This document shows positions 29,469-37,911 of a stretch of 64,000 nt of DNA, piece after piece; the first letter of the stretch is position 1; every line of letters starts with the position of its first letter. The stretch is from the NCBI GenBank assembly GCA_020633335.1, contig JACKDU010000015.1, positions 1 through 64,000 of the forward strand. Direction: 5' to 3'. Made by a program: the position numbers and the translations under genes. This stretch comes from Myxococcales bacterium (lineage in GTDB: Bacteria; Myxococcota_A; Polyangia; Nannocystales; Nannocystaceae). Below the pieces are notes generated by a model. It was not told where the DNA came from, searched no databases, and saw nothing but the letters and a program-made list of their open reading frames with translations.

Positions 29469-31367
29469 CTAGGCGTCGTCGCCCGCCGAGGGCTCGTCCG
29501 AGCCCTCGTCCGAGACCTCGTCCGCGGCCTCGTCCGAGACCTCGTCCGCCGCCTCATCCGAGCCCTCGTCCGCCGCCTCGGGGGTCGCGGCGGCGTCGGC
29601 CTCGTCGGCCCCGGGATCGAGGCTCGCCTCGTCGCCGGCGCTCGGCTCGGCGAGATCATCCTCGGTCACGCTGAGCTCCTCGCTCGCCGCCTCGAGGTCG
29701 TAGCCCCGCTCCTGACGGCACTTGCGGCACATCTTGTCGATCTCGAGGCCGGCCTCGTCGCGGGCGTCGCCGAGGCGCTGCCCGGGGAACCACACCCACT
29801 TGCCGTCACAGCCCGAGACCACGCAGGGCATCACCTCGGCGCCCTCCGGCAGGTCGGTCGGCGTCAGCGGCAGGGTGTTGATGAAGCCGCCGCGCGAGCA
29901 CTCGTCGCAGAGGCGGAGCGGCTCCTGGTTGCGCCCGGCGAGCGCCGCCTGGAGCTGGGCCCCGGTCTTCCAGGTCCAGGTGTTCTCGCAGCCCGGCCGA
30001 CCGCAGGGGATCGCCTTGTCGGGGTGCACGCGGCAGAACTCGCGGCAGCTCTCGCACATCCGCCGCGGCGGGGTCGGCTCGGCCGCGAGATCGTCGGTGC
30101 CCATCGCCGCCCAGGCGCGGAGCTGCGACGCCCGATCCCAGGTCCAGGTGCGGGTGCAGCCGTGGACCTTGCAGGGGATCTCGCGGGGCTCGATCCGCGC
30201 GACCTTCTGGGCGCAGCAGGCACACATCCGCGCCGGCGGCCCGGTCGGGATCGCCACCGGGGCCGGCGGGGCCTCGACCGCGGCCTTCCCCTTGCCGCGC
30301 TTGCGACGGCGGCGGCGCTTCTTCTTGCCAGCCTCGCCCTCGCCCTCACCGGCGGCCTCGCTCGCCTCCTCGCCCTCGCCCTCGCCCTCGCCTTCGCTCG
30401 CGTCGACAGCCTCGCTCCCGCTCGCGTCCGCGGCCTCGCTCGCCGCGCTCGCGTCGACGGCCTCGTGGACCTCGCTCGCCGCCTCGGCCTCGCTCGCCGC
30501 CTCGGCCTCGCTCGCCGCCGCGGCCTCGCTCGCCGCTGCCTCGCGGGCCGCCGCGGCCTCGCTCGCAGCTGCCTCGCGCGCCTCCTCGGCCGCACGGGCC
30601 GCGCGGGCGGCCTCCTCGGCCGCGCGGGCGGCCGCCTTCTCGACCTTCGCCTGCTGGCGGAGCACCCAGAGGCGGTGGCGGAGCTGGGCCTCGCGGGTCC
30701 AGGTCCAGGTCCGGCGGCAGGTGTCGACCTTGCAGCCGACCTCCTGATCGGCGGTCTCGCGCTCGGCCGCGAAGCACTCGTCGCAGAGCCGCGCCGGCCG
30801 GCGCAGCTTGCCGGTCTTGGCGAGCTGCGCGAGCTGAGCCCCGCGCTTCCAGGTCCAGGTGTTGCGGCAGCCGGGGTTGCGGCAGGGCACCTCGACGTCG
30901 CCGAGCTCGTTGAGCTGGGCGAGGTGCTCGTCGCACATCCGCTCCGGCGGCGCCTCGCCGAGCGAGCGGACCTGCTGGGCGGCGAACCATGTCCAGGTGT
31001 TGTGGCAGCCCGCGACCCGGCAGGGCATCTCGCGGTCGTGGAAGGTCGACGCGAAGAGGCCGGCCTTCAGCGGCGCCGACGAGTCCGGCCGTCCACCGCC
31101 CCGCCGATCGCCCCCGCGATCGCCCCCGCGATCGCCACGCTCGCCGCGATCGCGATCCCGACCGCGCCGCCGCTCGCGGCCTTCACCGCGGTCTTCACCG
31201 CGACCTTCGCCGCGACCTTCGCCGCGACCTTCGCCGCCGCGCCGCTCGCGAGCGTCCGCCGACCCGGCCCCCTCGCTCCGCCTGCCTTGCTCCTGGCGCC
31301 GCTCCGGGCGCTCGCCTCGGCGATTGTTGGGGTCGGCCGCTGCGTTGGTCTTGGGCTCGCCTGCCAC
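29469..31367 (-). CDS. Six-copy Cys/TWTW zinc-ribbon-like repeat protein
   Basis: This 632-residue protein has an Arg/Gly/Glu-rich, RGG-like head (1-95), six copies of a PC-x4-C-x2-TWTW ... C-x2-C unit and an acidic Glu/Asp/Ser tail (from 560) with DEVSDEAADE repeats. The WTW cores are at about 125, 171, 221, 408, 464 and 524 (the last WVW). A long Ala/Glu coiled-coil-like linker plus a KKKRRRRRKRGKGK basic patch (about 230-365) is inserted inside unit three, whose closing cysteines lie at 382-385. Each unit probably binds one zinc ion (inference). The head and basic patch suggest nucleic-acid binding. The GTG at 31367 is the start. I know no named function for this repeat. Confidence 0.8.
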   Translation of the reverse strand: MAGEPKTNAAADPNNRRGERPERRQEQGRRSEGAGSADARERRGGEGRGEGRGEGRGEDRGEGRERRRGRDRDRGERGDRGGDRGGDRRGGGRPDSSAPLKAGLFASTFHDREMPCRVAGCHNTWTWFAAQQVRSLGEAPPERMCDEHLAQLNELGDVEVPCRNPGCRNTWTWKRGAQLAQLAKTGKLRRPARLCDECFAAERETADQEVGCKVDTCRRTWTWTREAQLRHRLWVLRQQAKVEKAAARAAEEAARAARAAEEAREAAASEAAAAREAAASEAAAASEAEAASEAEAASEVHEAVDASAASEAADASGSEAVDASEGEGEGEGEEASEAAGEGEGEAGKKKRRRRRKRGKGKAAVEAPPAPVAIPTGPPARMCACCAQKVARIEPREIPCKVHGCTRTWTWDRASQLRAWAAMGTDDLAAEPTPPRRMCESCREFCRVHPDKAIPCGRPGCENTWTWKTGAQLQAALAGRNQEPLRLCDECSRGGFINTLPLTPTDLPEGAEVMPCVVSGCDGKWVWFPGQRLGDARDEAGLEIDKMCRKCRQERGYDLEAASEELSVTEDDLAEPSAGDEASLDPGADEADAAATPEAADEGSDEAADEVSDEAADEVSDEGSDEPSAGDDA

Positions 31368-31490
31368 GCCCCGGAGTATCGGGCCCGACCGCCGCGACGT
31401 CTAGTGCAGCCGCTTGCCCCGGGGCGTCAGACGGCTACTCTCGAGGTCCGTGCTCCGCGCGCCTGCGCGGTCCGCCCCCGGAGGTAACTC

Positions 31491-31727
31491 ATGCTCGCGC
31501 TCCTCGTCGGCGCCGCCGTCGGCGGCCTGACCTACGCCACCGCCCGCCAGCGTCGGGCCTCGACCGGCTCCTCGGTCGCCGCCGCAGCCGCGACCGGAGC
31601 CGGCTCGGCGATCGCCGTGAGCGTCGTCGCGTCGCTCTGGCCGCTCGCCCTCGCCGCCGGGGTCGGTTACATGATCGCCCGCCGCAGCAAGGGCCCCAAG
31701 GCCCTCGGACCGGGCAGCGGCGGCTAG
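31491..31727 (+). CDS. Small membrane protein
   Basis: This 78-residue protein has two hydrophobic helices (about 2-14 and 34-60) separated by a basic turn, and a basic/Gly C-terminus. The strong ribosome site GGAGGTAA five bases before the ATG supports it being a real gene despite its size. No family recognised. Confidence 0.72.
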   Translation: MLALLVGAAVGGLTYATARQRRASTGSSVAAAAATGAGSAIAVSVVASLWPLALAAGVGYMIARRSKGPKALGPGSGG

Positions 31728-31806
31728 GCAAGCGACCTCGCGCATCATGCGCAAATCGGCCCGGGCCGCCGACCGCCGCGACGTGGTCCGCAAGCGCGGC
31801 CGGGTG

Positions 31807-32652
31807 CTAGCGCCCGAGGCCGAGGATCAGGGTCGCGTAGTAGTAGACCACCGGCGCGACGAAGAGGAGCGCGTCGACCCGATCGAGCATCCCGCCGTGT
31901 CCGGGCAGGAGGTTGCTCGAGTCCTTGACCCCGTAGGAGCGCTTGAGCATCGACTCGAAGAGGTCGCCCATCTGGCCGACCGCCGAGCCGAGGACCCCGA
32001 GGATCACCGCGTGGACGAGCGGCAGCTCGGGGATCAGCCAGGCCGCGCCGAGGACGGAGGTCGCCAGGACGCCGCCGACGAGCCCGCCGAACGCCCCCTC
32101 GACGGTCTTCTTCGGGCTCACCGCCGGGTAGAGCTTGTGCTTGCCGAGGAAGCGGCCGAAGAAGTAGGCGACGGTGTCGGAGCCGAAGGCGATCCCGAGG
32201 GTGACGAGGAGCCAGCTCGCGCCGTTCGGCAGGTGGCCCTTGATCGGCGTCCACACCGAGACCAGGAGCGGGACGTAGAGGAGGCTGGCGTAGGCCGCGG
32301 CCATCTGGTGGCCCGCCTTCGGCAGCGCCTCCCGCCGCCCGAGGTGGATCACCCCGAGGGCGATCGCGGCGATCGTCAGGGTCGGCGGGATCGCGGCTCC
32401 GGGCGTGAAGACCATCGAGAGCACGATCATCGCCGCGCCGCAGAGGACCACCGCCGCCCGCAGGCCGCCGCAGCGATCCTCCGGGGTCACCGGCAGCGAC
32501 ATCCGCAGGAGCTCGTCGTGGGCGAGCGCGCCGGCCAGGGTGGCGATCCCGAGGATCGTCCAGGGGGTCGTGTCGAGGAAGAGCGCGACCACGATGATCG
32601 GCACGAGCACCAGCGCGGTCAGCGCGCGCTGCGCGAGGTTGCCAAGCGCCAT
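31807..32652 (-). CDS. cdsA: Phosphatidate cytidylyltransferase
   Basis: This 281-residue integral membrane enzyme makes CDP-diacylglycerol from phosphatidate and CTP, the entry to bacterial phospholipid synthesis. Eight or so membrane helices are visible, and the CDP-synthase signature is intact: SPKKTVEGAFGG, GDLFESMLKR, KDSSNLLPGHGGMLDRVDAL. It starts one base after the uppS stop, the usual uppS-cdsA operon order. dxr, rseP and pyrH, often nearby, are not in the window. Confidence 0.96.
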   Translation of the reverse strand: MALGNLAQRALTALVLVPIIVVALFLDTTPWTILGIATLAGALAHDELLRMSLPVTPEDRCGGLRAAVVLCGAAMIVLSMVFTPGAAIPPTLTIAAIALGVIHLGRREALPKAGHQMAAAYASLLYVPLLVSVWTPIKGHLPNGASWLLVTLGIAFGSDTVAYFFGRFLGKHKLYPAVSPKKTVEGAFGGLVGGVLATSVLGAAWLIPELPLVHAVILGVLGSAVGQMGDLFESMLKRSYGVKDSSNLLPGHGGMLDRVDALLFVAPVVYYYATLILGLGR

Positions 32653-32653
32653 C

Positions 32654-33445
32654 CTAGACCTCCTCCTGCAGGCTCGCCTCGACCTGGGCCGAGGTCAGGC
32701 CGAAGCGCCGCTCCCGACGGCTGTAGTCCGCGAGGGCCTCGAGGAGGTTTTCGCGGTTGAAGTCGGGCCAGAGCGTCTCGGTGAAGAAGAGCTCGGCGTA
32801 GGCCGCCTCCCAGAGGAAGAAGTTCGAGATCCGCCGCTCGCCGCTGGTGCGGATCAGGAGATCGAGGGGCGGGAGGATCCGGCTCGACTCGATGTGCTGC
32901 GAGACGACGTCAGGGGTGATCGCGTCGACCTCGAGGGCGCCGTCGACCACCTCCTGCGCGATCCGCCGGACCGCGTCGGTGATCATCTCGCGCCCGCCGT
33001 AGCTGAGCGCGAGGCAGAGCGTCATCCGCGAGTGGGTGGCCGAGGCCTCGATGAGCTCGACCATCGGCTCGCGCACGTAGGCCGGGAGGCGGTGGGTCTC
33101 CCCCACCGTCACCAGGCGGATGTCGTTGTCGAGGATCTCCCCGCGCTCCTCGATCAGGTAGCGGCGGAGGAGCGCCATCAGGTGGAAGACCTCCTGCGGC
33201 GGGCGATCCCAGTTCTGGCTCGAAAACGCGAAGAGCGTGAGGGCCTCGATCCCGAGCTCGCGGGCGGCCCGGACCACCGTCCGGACGCTGTCTGCCCCGC
33301 GCTCGTGGCCGACCTCGCGCGGGAGCCCCTGCGCGTTCGCCCAGCGCCCGTTGCCGTCCATGATGATCCCGACGTGGCGCGGGAGGTTGCCCGCGGGGTC
33401 GAGGTGACCGGCGAGGTTGGCGGCCGGAGGGGGCGAGCTCGACAT
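32654..33445 (-). CDS. uppS: Isoprenyl (undecaprenyl) diphosphate synthase
   Basis: This 263-residue cis-prenyltransferase makes the C55 lipid carrier for cell-wall synthesis. The opening block HVGIIMDGNGRWA (catalytic Asp near 30), the FAFSSQNWDRP loop, IRTSGERRISNFFLW and AYAELFF are diagnostic. It is the first gene of the uppS-cdsA pair and diverges from the ybjN-pspA operon. Confidence 0.96.
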   Translation of the reverse strand: MSSSPPPAANLAGHLDPAGNLPRHVGIIMDGNGRWANAQGLPREVGHERGADSVRTVVRAARELGIEALTLFAFSSQNWDRPPQEVFHLMALLRRYLIEERGEILDNDIRLVTVGETHRLPAYVREPMVELIEASATHSRMTLCLALSYGGREMITDAVRRIAQEVVDGALEVDAITPDVVSQHIESSRILPPLDLLIRTSGERRISNFFLWEAAYAELFFTETLWPDFNRENLLEALADYSRRERRFGLTSAQVEASLQEEV

Positions 33446-33597
33446 CGGCTTGGCGGGATACCACGAGGGAGCGCCCGCGGAAAAGCGCTGCCGCTGCGCG
33501 CGGACGACCGCCCCTCGCCGTCCGCCCTTCGCCGTCCGCCCCCGCCTACGCTGGCGACGCGGGGCGCCTCGCTAGCGCGCGCTCTCGGCAATCTCGG

Positions 33598-33626
33598 TTG
33601 CCGCCCCCGGGGCGCTGCGTTAAAGT
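33598..33626 (+). promoter_or_regulatory. Predicted sigma-70-like promoter of the ybjN-pspA operon
   Basis: TTGCCG and TAAAGT are separated by 17 bases, placing transcription start near 33633 and leaving a leader of about 35 bases. An inverted repeat GGCAA-N6-TTGCC (33587-33602) overlaps the -35 box. No sigma-54 site, usual for enterobacterial psp, was seen. Confidence 0.45.
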
Positions 33627-33668
33627 GCCTCCTCCCGCGGCCGAAGGCGGCCCGCGGGTCAGGATCGC

Positions 33669-34088
33669 ATGAACGCCGACAAGCTCGAGACGTACATCCG
33701 CCAGATGGACGTGCCCCACGAGCCCCTCCCGGAGGAGGGATCGTGGGTGCTCGCCCCCCAAGGTCTCCACCAGAGCCGGATCATCGTGAAGATCAGCGAC
33801 CCGATCGTCCTCTTCACGACGCCGATCTTCAAGCTGAGCGAGGCGACGCAGGACCGGGAGCACCTCTTCCGGCGCCTCCTCGAGCTCAACGAGGATCTGC
33901 TCCACTGCGCCTACGGGCTCGACGGCGACCAGATCCTCCTCTCCGGCGCGCACCCGCTGGAGAACCTCGACTACAATGAATTTCAGGCCATGATCGACGA
34001 CATGTCGATGGGCCTCGATCGCCACCTGGACCAGCTCGCGCCCTGGTGTGCTCCGGAAGGACCGACGAGCGCGCAGGAGGAGGCGTAG
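33669..34088 (+). CDS. YbjN/Tir-chaperone-like protein
   Basis: This 139-residue soluble protein has the alpha/beta layout of YbjN and CesT-type chaperones: VLAPQGLHQSRIIVKISDPIVLFTTPIF strands, then a helix LFRRLLELNEDLLHCAYGLDGD and a closing helix with DYNEFQAMIDDMS. It is three bases upstream of pspA, so it is very likely part of the same membrane-stress response (inference). AGGA sits six bases before the ATG. Confidence 0.8.
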   Translation: MNADKLETYIRQMDVPHEPLPEEGSWVLAPQGLHQSRIIVKISDPIVLFTTPIFKLSEATQDREHLFRRLLELNEDLLHCAYGLDGDQILLSGAHPLENLDYNEFQAMIDDMSMGLDRHLDQLAPWCAPEGPTSAQEEA

Positions 34089-34091
34089 CCC

Positions 34092-34907
34092 ATGGGACTC
34101 TTTTCACGACTTGGCACCCTGATCCGCTCCAACATCAACGAGCTGATCAACAAGGCCGAGGACCCCGAGAAGATGCTCAATCAGGTCTTGGTCGACATGA
34201 AGCAGCAGCTCGTCGAGGCCAAGAAGCAGGTCGCGGTCGCGATCGCCGACGAGAAGCGGATCAAGAAGCAGTACGAGCAGGAGGCCGCCAAGGCCGCCGA
34301 CTGGGAGAAGAAGGCGATGCTGGCGATCCGCGCCGGCGACGAGAACCTCGCCCGCGCCGCCCTCGCCCGCAAGAGCGAGCACGACGAGGTCGCCCAGGCG
34401 CTCAAGGAGCAGTGGGAGGCCCAGAAGCTCTCGGTCGAGCAGCTCAAGGGCGCCCTCCGCGGCCTCGACGCGAAGATCGAGGAGGCCAAGCGCAAGCGCA
34501 ACATCCTGGTCTCGCGGCAGAAGCGGGCCGAGGCCCAGCGGACGATCAACGAGACCCTCCAGGGGATCAACTCGACCTCGGCCTTCGACACCTTCGAGCG
34601 GATGAGCGACCGGGTCACCCAGCTCGAGGCCGAGGCCGAGGCGACCTCGGAGATGGGCGGCGCCCTCGTCGAGTCGAGCCTCGAGTCGCAGTTCCGCGCC
34701 CTCGAGGCGAGCAGCGTCGACGACCAGCTGGAGGCGCTCAAGCAGAAGATGGCCCTCTCGGCCGCCTCGTCGGCGCCGAAGCAGATCGGCGGCGACGTCG
34801 GCCGGGCCCCCGAGCCGCCGGCCGCCCCGCCGAGCGAGGAGGACATCAAGGCCTCCGAGATCGACGCGCAGCTCGAGGAGCTCAAGAAGAAGCTCTCGGC
34901 GACCTGA
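34092..34907 (+). CDS. pspA: PspA/IM30-family phage-shock protein
   Basis: This 271-residue protein is mostly coiled coil, as in PspA and Vipp1, ESCRT-III-like proteins that coat and protect damaged membranes. The amphipathic N-terminal helix (MGLFSRLGTLIRSNINELI) and the following KAEDPEKMLNQVLVDM are characteristic. The Pro/Ala-rich stretch near 235-250 leads to a short final helix, as in Vipp1-like tails. It is co-transcribed with the YbjN-like gene and ended by the hairpin at 34935-34952. Confidence 0.95.
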   Translation: MGLFSRLGTLIRSNINELINKAEDPEKMLNQVLVDMKQQLVEAKKQVAVAIADEKRIKKQYEQEAAKAADWEKKAMLAIRAGDENLARAALARKSEHDEVAQALKEQWEAQKLSVEQLKGALRGLDAKIEEAKRKRNILVSRQKRAEAQRTINETLQGINSTSAFDTFERMSDRVTQLEAEAEATSEMGGALVESSLESQFRALEASSVDDQLEALKQKMALSAASSAPKQIGGDVGRAPEPPAAPPSEEDIKASEIDAQLEELKKKLSAT

Positions 34908-34934
34908 GCCTTCGGCCAGGTGAGTGACACGCGG

Positions 34935-34952
34935 AGGGCCCCACGGGGCCCT
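34935..34952 (+). terminator. Probable terminator after pspA
   Basis: AGGGCCCC and GGGGCCCT form a strong hairpin 28 bases after the pspA stop, followed by TCGTCGTTTGTCG, a modest T-rich tract. Confidence 0.5.
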
Positions 34953-34988
34953 TCGTCGTTTGTCGCCTCGGCTGCGCCGGCGGGTCGC

Positions 34989-35711
34989 TCAGCCCGGCGC
35001 GCAGGCGTTCCCGTCGCAGACCATGCTCGGGGCCTCGCCGTCGCACTGACAATCGCCCGGGCAGCCGGCGCTCGTCCACTGCTCGGCCAGGGACTTGAGC
35101 GCCTCCGCGTTGACCGAGTCGTTGAGCGCCTCCCAGCACGAGGACCCCGGGATCCCGCAGGCACCCTGGACCGCGTGGCACTCGCCGTCCTCGACGCAGC
35201 TCTTGTTCGCCGGGTCCTCGGCGATCGCGGCGTAGCTCGCCGCGATCATCGCGCAGACATCCTCGCTCACGCAGGTGGCGACCCCCTCGATCACCTCGCA
35301 GGCGGCGACCGGCTCGCAGGGCGAGACGACCTCGCAGCCGGCGACGCAGTTGACCGCGACGTCCGGGCTCGGGCAGCTCCCGTCGCCGTCACAGGGCGCG
35401 TCGCAGCCGCCCGTCGTGTCAGCGCCGGTGCCGCCCGTGCCGGCCGTGCCGCTCGTCCCACCGCTGGTGCTCGCGCCCGCGCCGGTGACGTCCACGCCGG
35501 TCCCGGCGTCCGAGCCCGAGCCCGCGCCCGAGGTGCTCGCGTCGCCGGTGGCGCCGCTGAAGGTGCCGCTCCCGCCCCCGTCGCTGGTCCCGCCGTCGCC
35601 GGTGGTCGCCCCCTCGTCGCCGGCGACGTCCTCCACGAAGGCCGGGTTCACGCGGGTGCAACCCGCTGCGATCACAACAAGAAGCGCCGCCCGCTGGAGG
35701 AACCCACCCAC
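34989..35711 (-). CDS. Cysteine-rich secreted lipoprotein
   Basis: This 240-residue protein has a signal peptide with lipobox AAGC (Cys18), a Gly/Ser/Thr/Ala spacer (30-100) and a Cys-rich domain with about 18 cysteines (CDAPCDGDGSC, NCVAGCEVVSPC, CPGDCQCDG), surely disulphide-bonded. The start is a GTG at 35711 with GAGG eight to ten bases upstream. Small Cys-rich lipoproteins of this shape are common in myxobacteria. Function unknown. Confidence 0.76.
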   Translation of the reverse strand: MGGFLQRAALLVVIAAGCTRVNPAFVEDVAGDEGATTGDGGTSDGGGSGTFSGATGDASTSGAGSGSDAGTGVDVTGAGASTSGGTSGTAGTGGTGADTTGGCDAPCDGDGSCPSPDVAVNCVAGCEVVSPCEPVAACEVIEGVATCVSEDVCAMIAASYAAIAEDPANKSCVEDGECHAVQGACGIPGSSCWEALNDSVNAEALKSLAEQWTSAGCPGDCQCDGEAPSMVCDGNACAPG

Positions 35712-35823
35712 AACCCACCTCGCAAGTCCTTCATGGGTGTGTCGAGCCCCCTCGAGAATTCTTACAGCGCCCCCGAGGGATCGCGTCGGTATCCGACATC
35801 AGCCCACGCCGGCGTGGACGCAG

Positions 35824-36588
35824 CTACTCGATCCGGACATAGAGCTGGACCTCGAGGTCGTGCTCGCCCCACTCCTCGCGCTTCATCATCGCCCGCCAGG
35901 CCTCGCCGGCGGCGACCTCGTCGACGGCGGCCTGGGCCGCGTCGGCGGCGGCGATCACCGCCGCGACGTCGACCTCCTTGGTCCGCGCCGGCTTCTCCAC
36001 CGCGGCGATCTCGGAGGCGATGATCGACCACTTGTGGTTCTTCCAGATCTTCATCCCCGCGGGCAGCGGCAGCCCCTTGAGGGTCTTCGGCCGCATCCCG
36101 AGGCCGACCATCAGGGCGACCCGCGCCGGCGTCTTGGCGAAGGTCGGCGTGCGGTAGAGGAGCGCGACCCACTCGCCGTCGAGGAGGCCGCTGAAGGGGA
36201 CGCCGTGCGCCTCGGCGAGCTCGCGGAAGAGCGCCGGATCGTCGGGCTTCATCGCCGCCGCCTTGCTCTCGAGGAAGCGCGGGATCCAGGTGCGCCCCAT
36301 CCCCGGGATCACCATGTCCTCGTCGACCGAGAAGTCGACCATTCGATCGCCGAGGATCGCCTCGACCTCGTGGGCCTCGCCGTCGTCGAAGAGGCCGCCG
36401 GGCATCAGCGGGATCACCCCCATCCGGCGGTAGGGCGAGCTCGCCTTCCAGGCCGCGAGGAAGGGCGCGAGGCTGGCCGCGTCGACCGGCCCGACGCGGC
36501 CGCGGCGGCCGTAGTAGAGGCCGGCGCCGTCGAGGCGGTTGCCGCGGAGGCAGAAGTCGAGGTGAGGGTCCTTGCTGAGACCGGCCAT
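35824..36588 (-). CDS. Hypothetical protein in a GST operon
   Basis: This 254-residue soluble protein has no motif I recognise. The first half is alpha/beta (DFCLRGNRLDGAGLYYGRRGRVG, EVEAILGDRMVDFSVDEDM), the middle has LLDGEWVALLYRTPTFAK and the end is a long Ala/Glu helix followed by a strand, DLEVQLYVRIE. It follows the GST gene by 23 bases on the same strand, so the two are probably co-transcribed. Confidence 0.7.
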   Translation of the reverse strand: MAGLSKDPHLDFCLRGNRLDGAGLYYGRRGRVGPVDAASLAPFLAAWKASSPYRRMGVIPLMPGGLFDDGEAHEVEAILGDRMVDFSVDEDMVIPGMGRTWIPRFLESKAAAMKPDDPALFRELAEAHGVPFSGLLDGEWVALLYRTPTFAKTPARVALMVGLGMRPKTLKGLPLPAGMKIWKNHKWSIIASEIAAVEKPARTKEVDVAAVIAAADAAQAAVDEVAAGEAWRAMMKREEWGEHDLEVQLYVRIE

Positions 36589-36611
36589 GGCCTGCGTCCT
36601 CTCCGGCGCCG

Positions 36612-37355
36612 TCAGATCGCCGCGATGTCGAGCTCGGGGTAGCGGCGGAAGATGCCCCCCTCCGAGAAGGGGAGGCGCCGCGGCGACTCGAGGTAGGCGG
36701 CGATCCGCGGCCGGGCCGCGACCCGATCGCGGAGCTCGCCCAGCCGCGGGAGCCGCCCGCGGAGGCGCTCGAAGGCCCGCGGGAACGCGTAGCCTAGGCC
36801 CTCGGCGACCTGGAAGAGCGAGAGGTCGACGTAGCTCAGGCGATCGCCGACCGCGAAGCCGCTGGCGCTCGGGTTGCCATCGAGCACCCGCTCGAAGTAG
36901 CCGAGGAACTTGGCCATCCGCACCCCGGTGAAGTGGGCGGCCCGCCGCCGCGCCTCCGCCATCTGGTCCTCGTAGTACTCGCCCATCGCCACCGGGTGGT
37001 GGGTGTCATGGGCTTCGGCGACGAGGTCGGCGATCGTCAGCTGGAGCTGGTTGGCGTGGAGGCGACCCGCGGGATCGGCGGGCGCGAGGCCGTGGCGATC
37101 GCCGAGGTAGAGGAGGATCGTGGCGACCTGGGCGAGGACCAGCGGGCCATCGACCAGCACCGGGGGCGCGAGCGGGGGGACGCTGAGCTCGCGCCGGAGG
37201 ACCTCGATCACGCTCGCCGCCCCGCCCCCCTCGCGCTCCGGGAGGCGGGCGACGTCGACGTAGGGCGCGTCGGCCTCGGCGAGGGCGAGGCGGACGAACT
37301 CGCCGCGGCCGGGGATCGACGGCCAGTAGTAGAGGCGGTAGGGCTCGTCGGACAT
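36612..37355 (-). CDS. Glutathione S-transferase family protein
   Basis: This 247-residue protein has a thioredoxin-like N-terminal half (LYYWPSIPGRGEFVRLALAEA, then PVLVDGPLVLAQVATILLYLG, the glutathione-binding cis-Pro region) and an all-helical C-terminal half with FAVGDRLSYVDLSLFQV, the N-capping box of GSTs. The ATG at 37355 gives the expected N-terminus. Sigma-class or prostaglandin-synthase-like GSTs are the nearest look-alikes. Likely role: detoxification. Confidence 0.87.
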   Translation of the reverse strand: MSDEPYRLYYWPSIPGRGEFVRLALAEADAPYVDVARLPEREGGGAASVIEVLRRELSVPPLAPPVLVDGPLVLAQVATILLYLGDRHGLAPADPAGRLHANQLQLTIADLVAEAHDTHHPVAMGEYYEDQMAEARRRAAHFTGVRMAKFLGYFERVLDGNPSASGFAVGDRLSYVDLSLFQVAEGLGYAFPRAFERLRGRLPRLGELRDRVAARPRIAAYLESPRRLPFSEGGIFRRYPELDIAAI

Positions 37356-37404
37356 CGCCGAGGGCGAGGGTAGCACGCCGCCCCGCCCCCTGCGCGGCCC
37401 CGAG

Positions 37405-37430
37405 CCTGCTGACACCACGCTGTCAGCAGG
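37405..37430. promoter_or_regulatory. Inverted repeat, probable operator of the VOC gene
   Basis: CCTGCTGACA and TGTCAGCAGG form a perfect 10-base-pair dyad around CCACGC, about 70 bases before the VOC start. A third half-site, CCTGCTGACAAG, lies at 37468-37479. WYL/YafY regulators often sit beside VOC genes, so the regulator at 39748-40452 is a candidate (inference). Confidence 0.55.
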
Positions 37431-37500
37431 CCCCCATTAGCTTGTCTGGGCCGGGTGCACGAGGCACCTGCTGACAAGAACCGAAGAAAGGCCAAACACC

Positions 37501-37872
37501 ATGCTCGCTACCTCCACCCCCGCCTGGTTTGAGATCCCCGCCGTCGACCTGGACCGCGCCCGCCGCTTCTACGAGACGGTCACCGGCGCCGAGCTCCGGG
37601 TCCAGGAGATGGGCCCGATGACCATGGCGATCTTCCCCTACGAGCACCCGAGCACCAGCGGGGCGCTCCTCAAGGCCGACGGCGCCGAGCCGACGACCTC
37701 CGGCTCGGTCGTCTACCTCCACGTCGACGACATCCGCCCGGCGCTCGCCCGGGCCGAGGCCGCCGGCGGCCAGACCCTCCTGCCGCTCACCGCCCTCCCG
37801 AACGACGGCGGGGTCTTCGCCCAGATCCGCGACAGCGAGGGCAACCGCGTGGGCCTCTACTCCCGCCGCTAG
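37501..37872 (+). CDS. VOC-family (glyoxalase/bleomycin-resistance fold) protein
   Basis: This 123-residue single VOC domain opens with PAWFEIPAVDLDRARRFYE and ends with FAQIRDSEGNRVGLYS, the paired betaalphabetabetabeta units of the fold. Metal-ligand positions are incomplete, and relatives of the YafY-linked type are uncharacterised, so the activity is unknown. The ribosome site is weak (GAAAGG, 10 bases before the ATG). It converges with the phosphoesterase gene across a hairpin. Confidence 0.88.
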   Translation: MLATSTPAWFEIPAVDLDRARRFYETVTGAELRVQEMGPMTMAIFPYEHPSTSGALLKADGAEPTTSGSVVYLHVDDIRPALARAEAAGGQTLLPLTALPNDGGVFAQIRDSEGNRVGLYSRR

Positions 37873-37899
37873 GGGCGGGCCCAGCCCAGGGGCCCGCCC
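37873..37899. terminator. GC-rich hairpin between convergent genes
   Basis: GGGCGGGCC and GGCCCGCCC pair around a 9-base loop between the VOC stop (37872) and the phosphoesterase stop (37912). No T-run follows; it may act as a two-way block. Confidence 0.4.
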
Positions 37900-37911
37900 G
37901 CGCGGCGGGCC

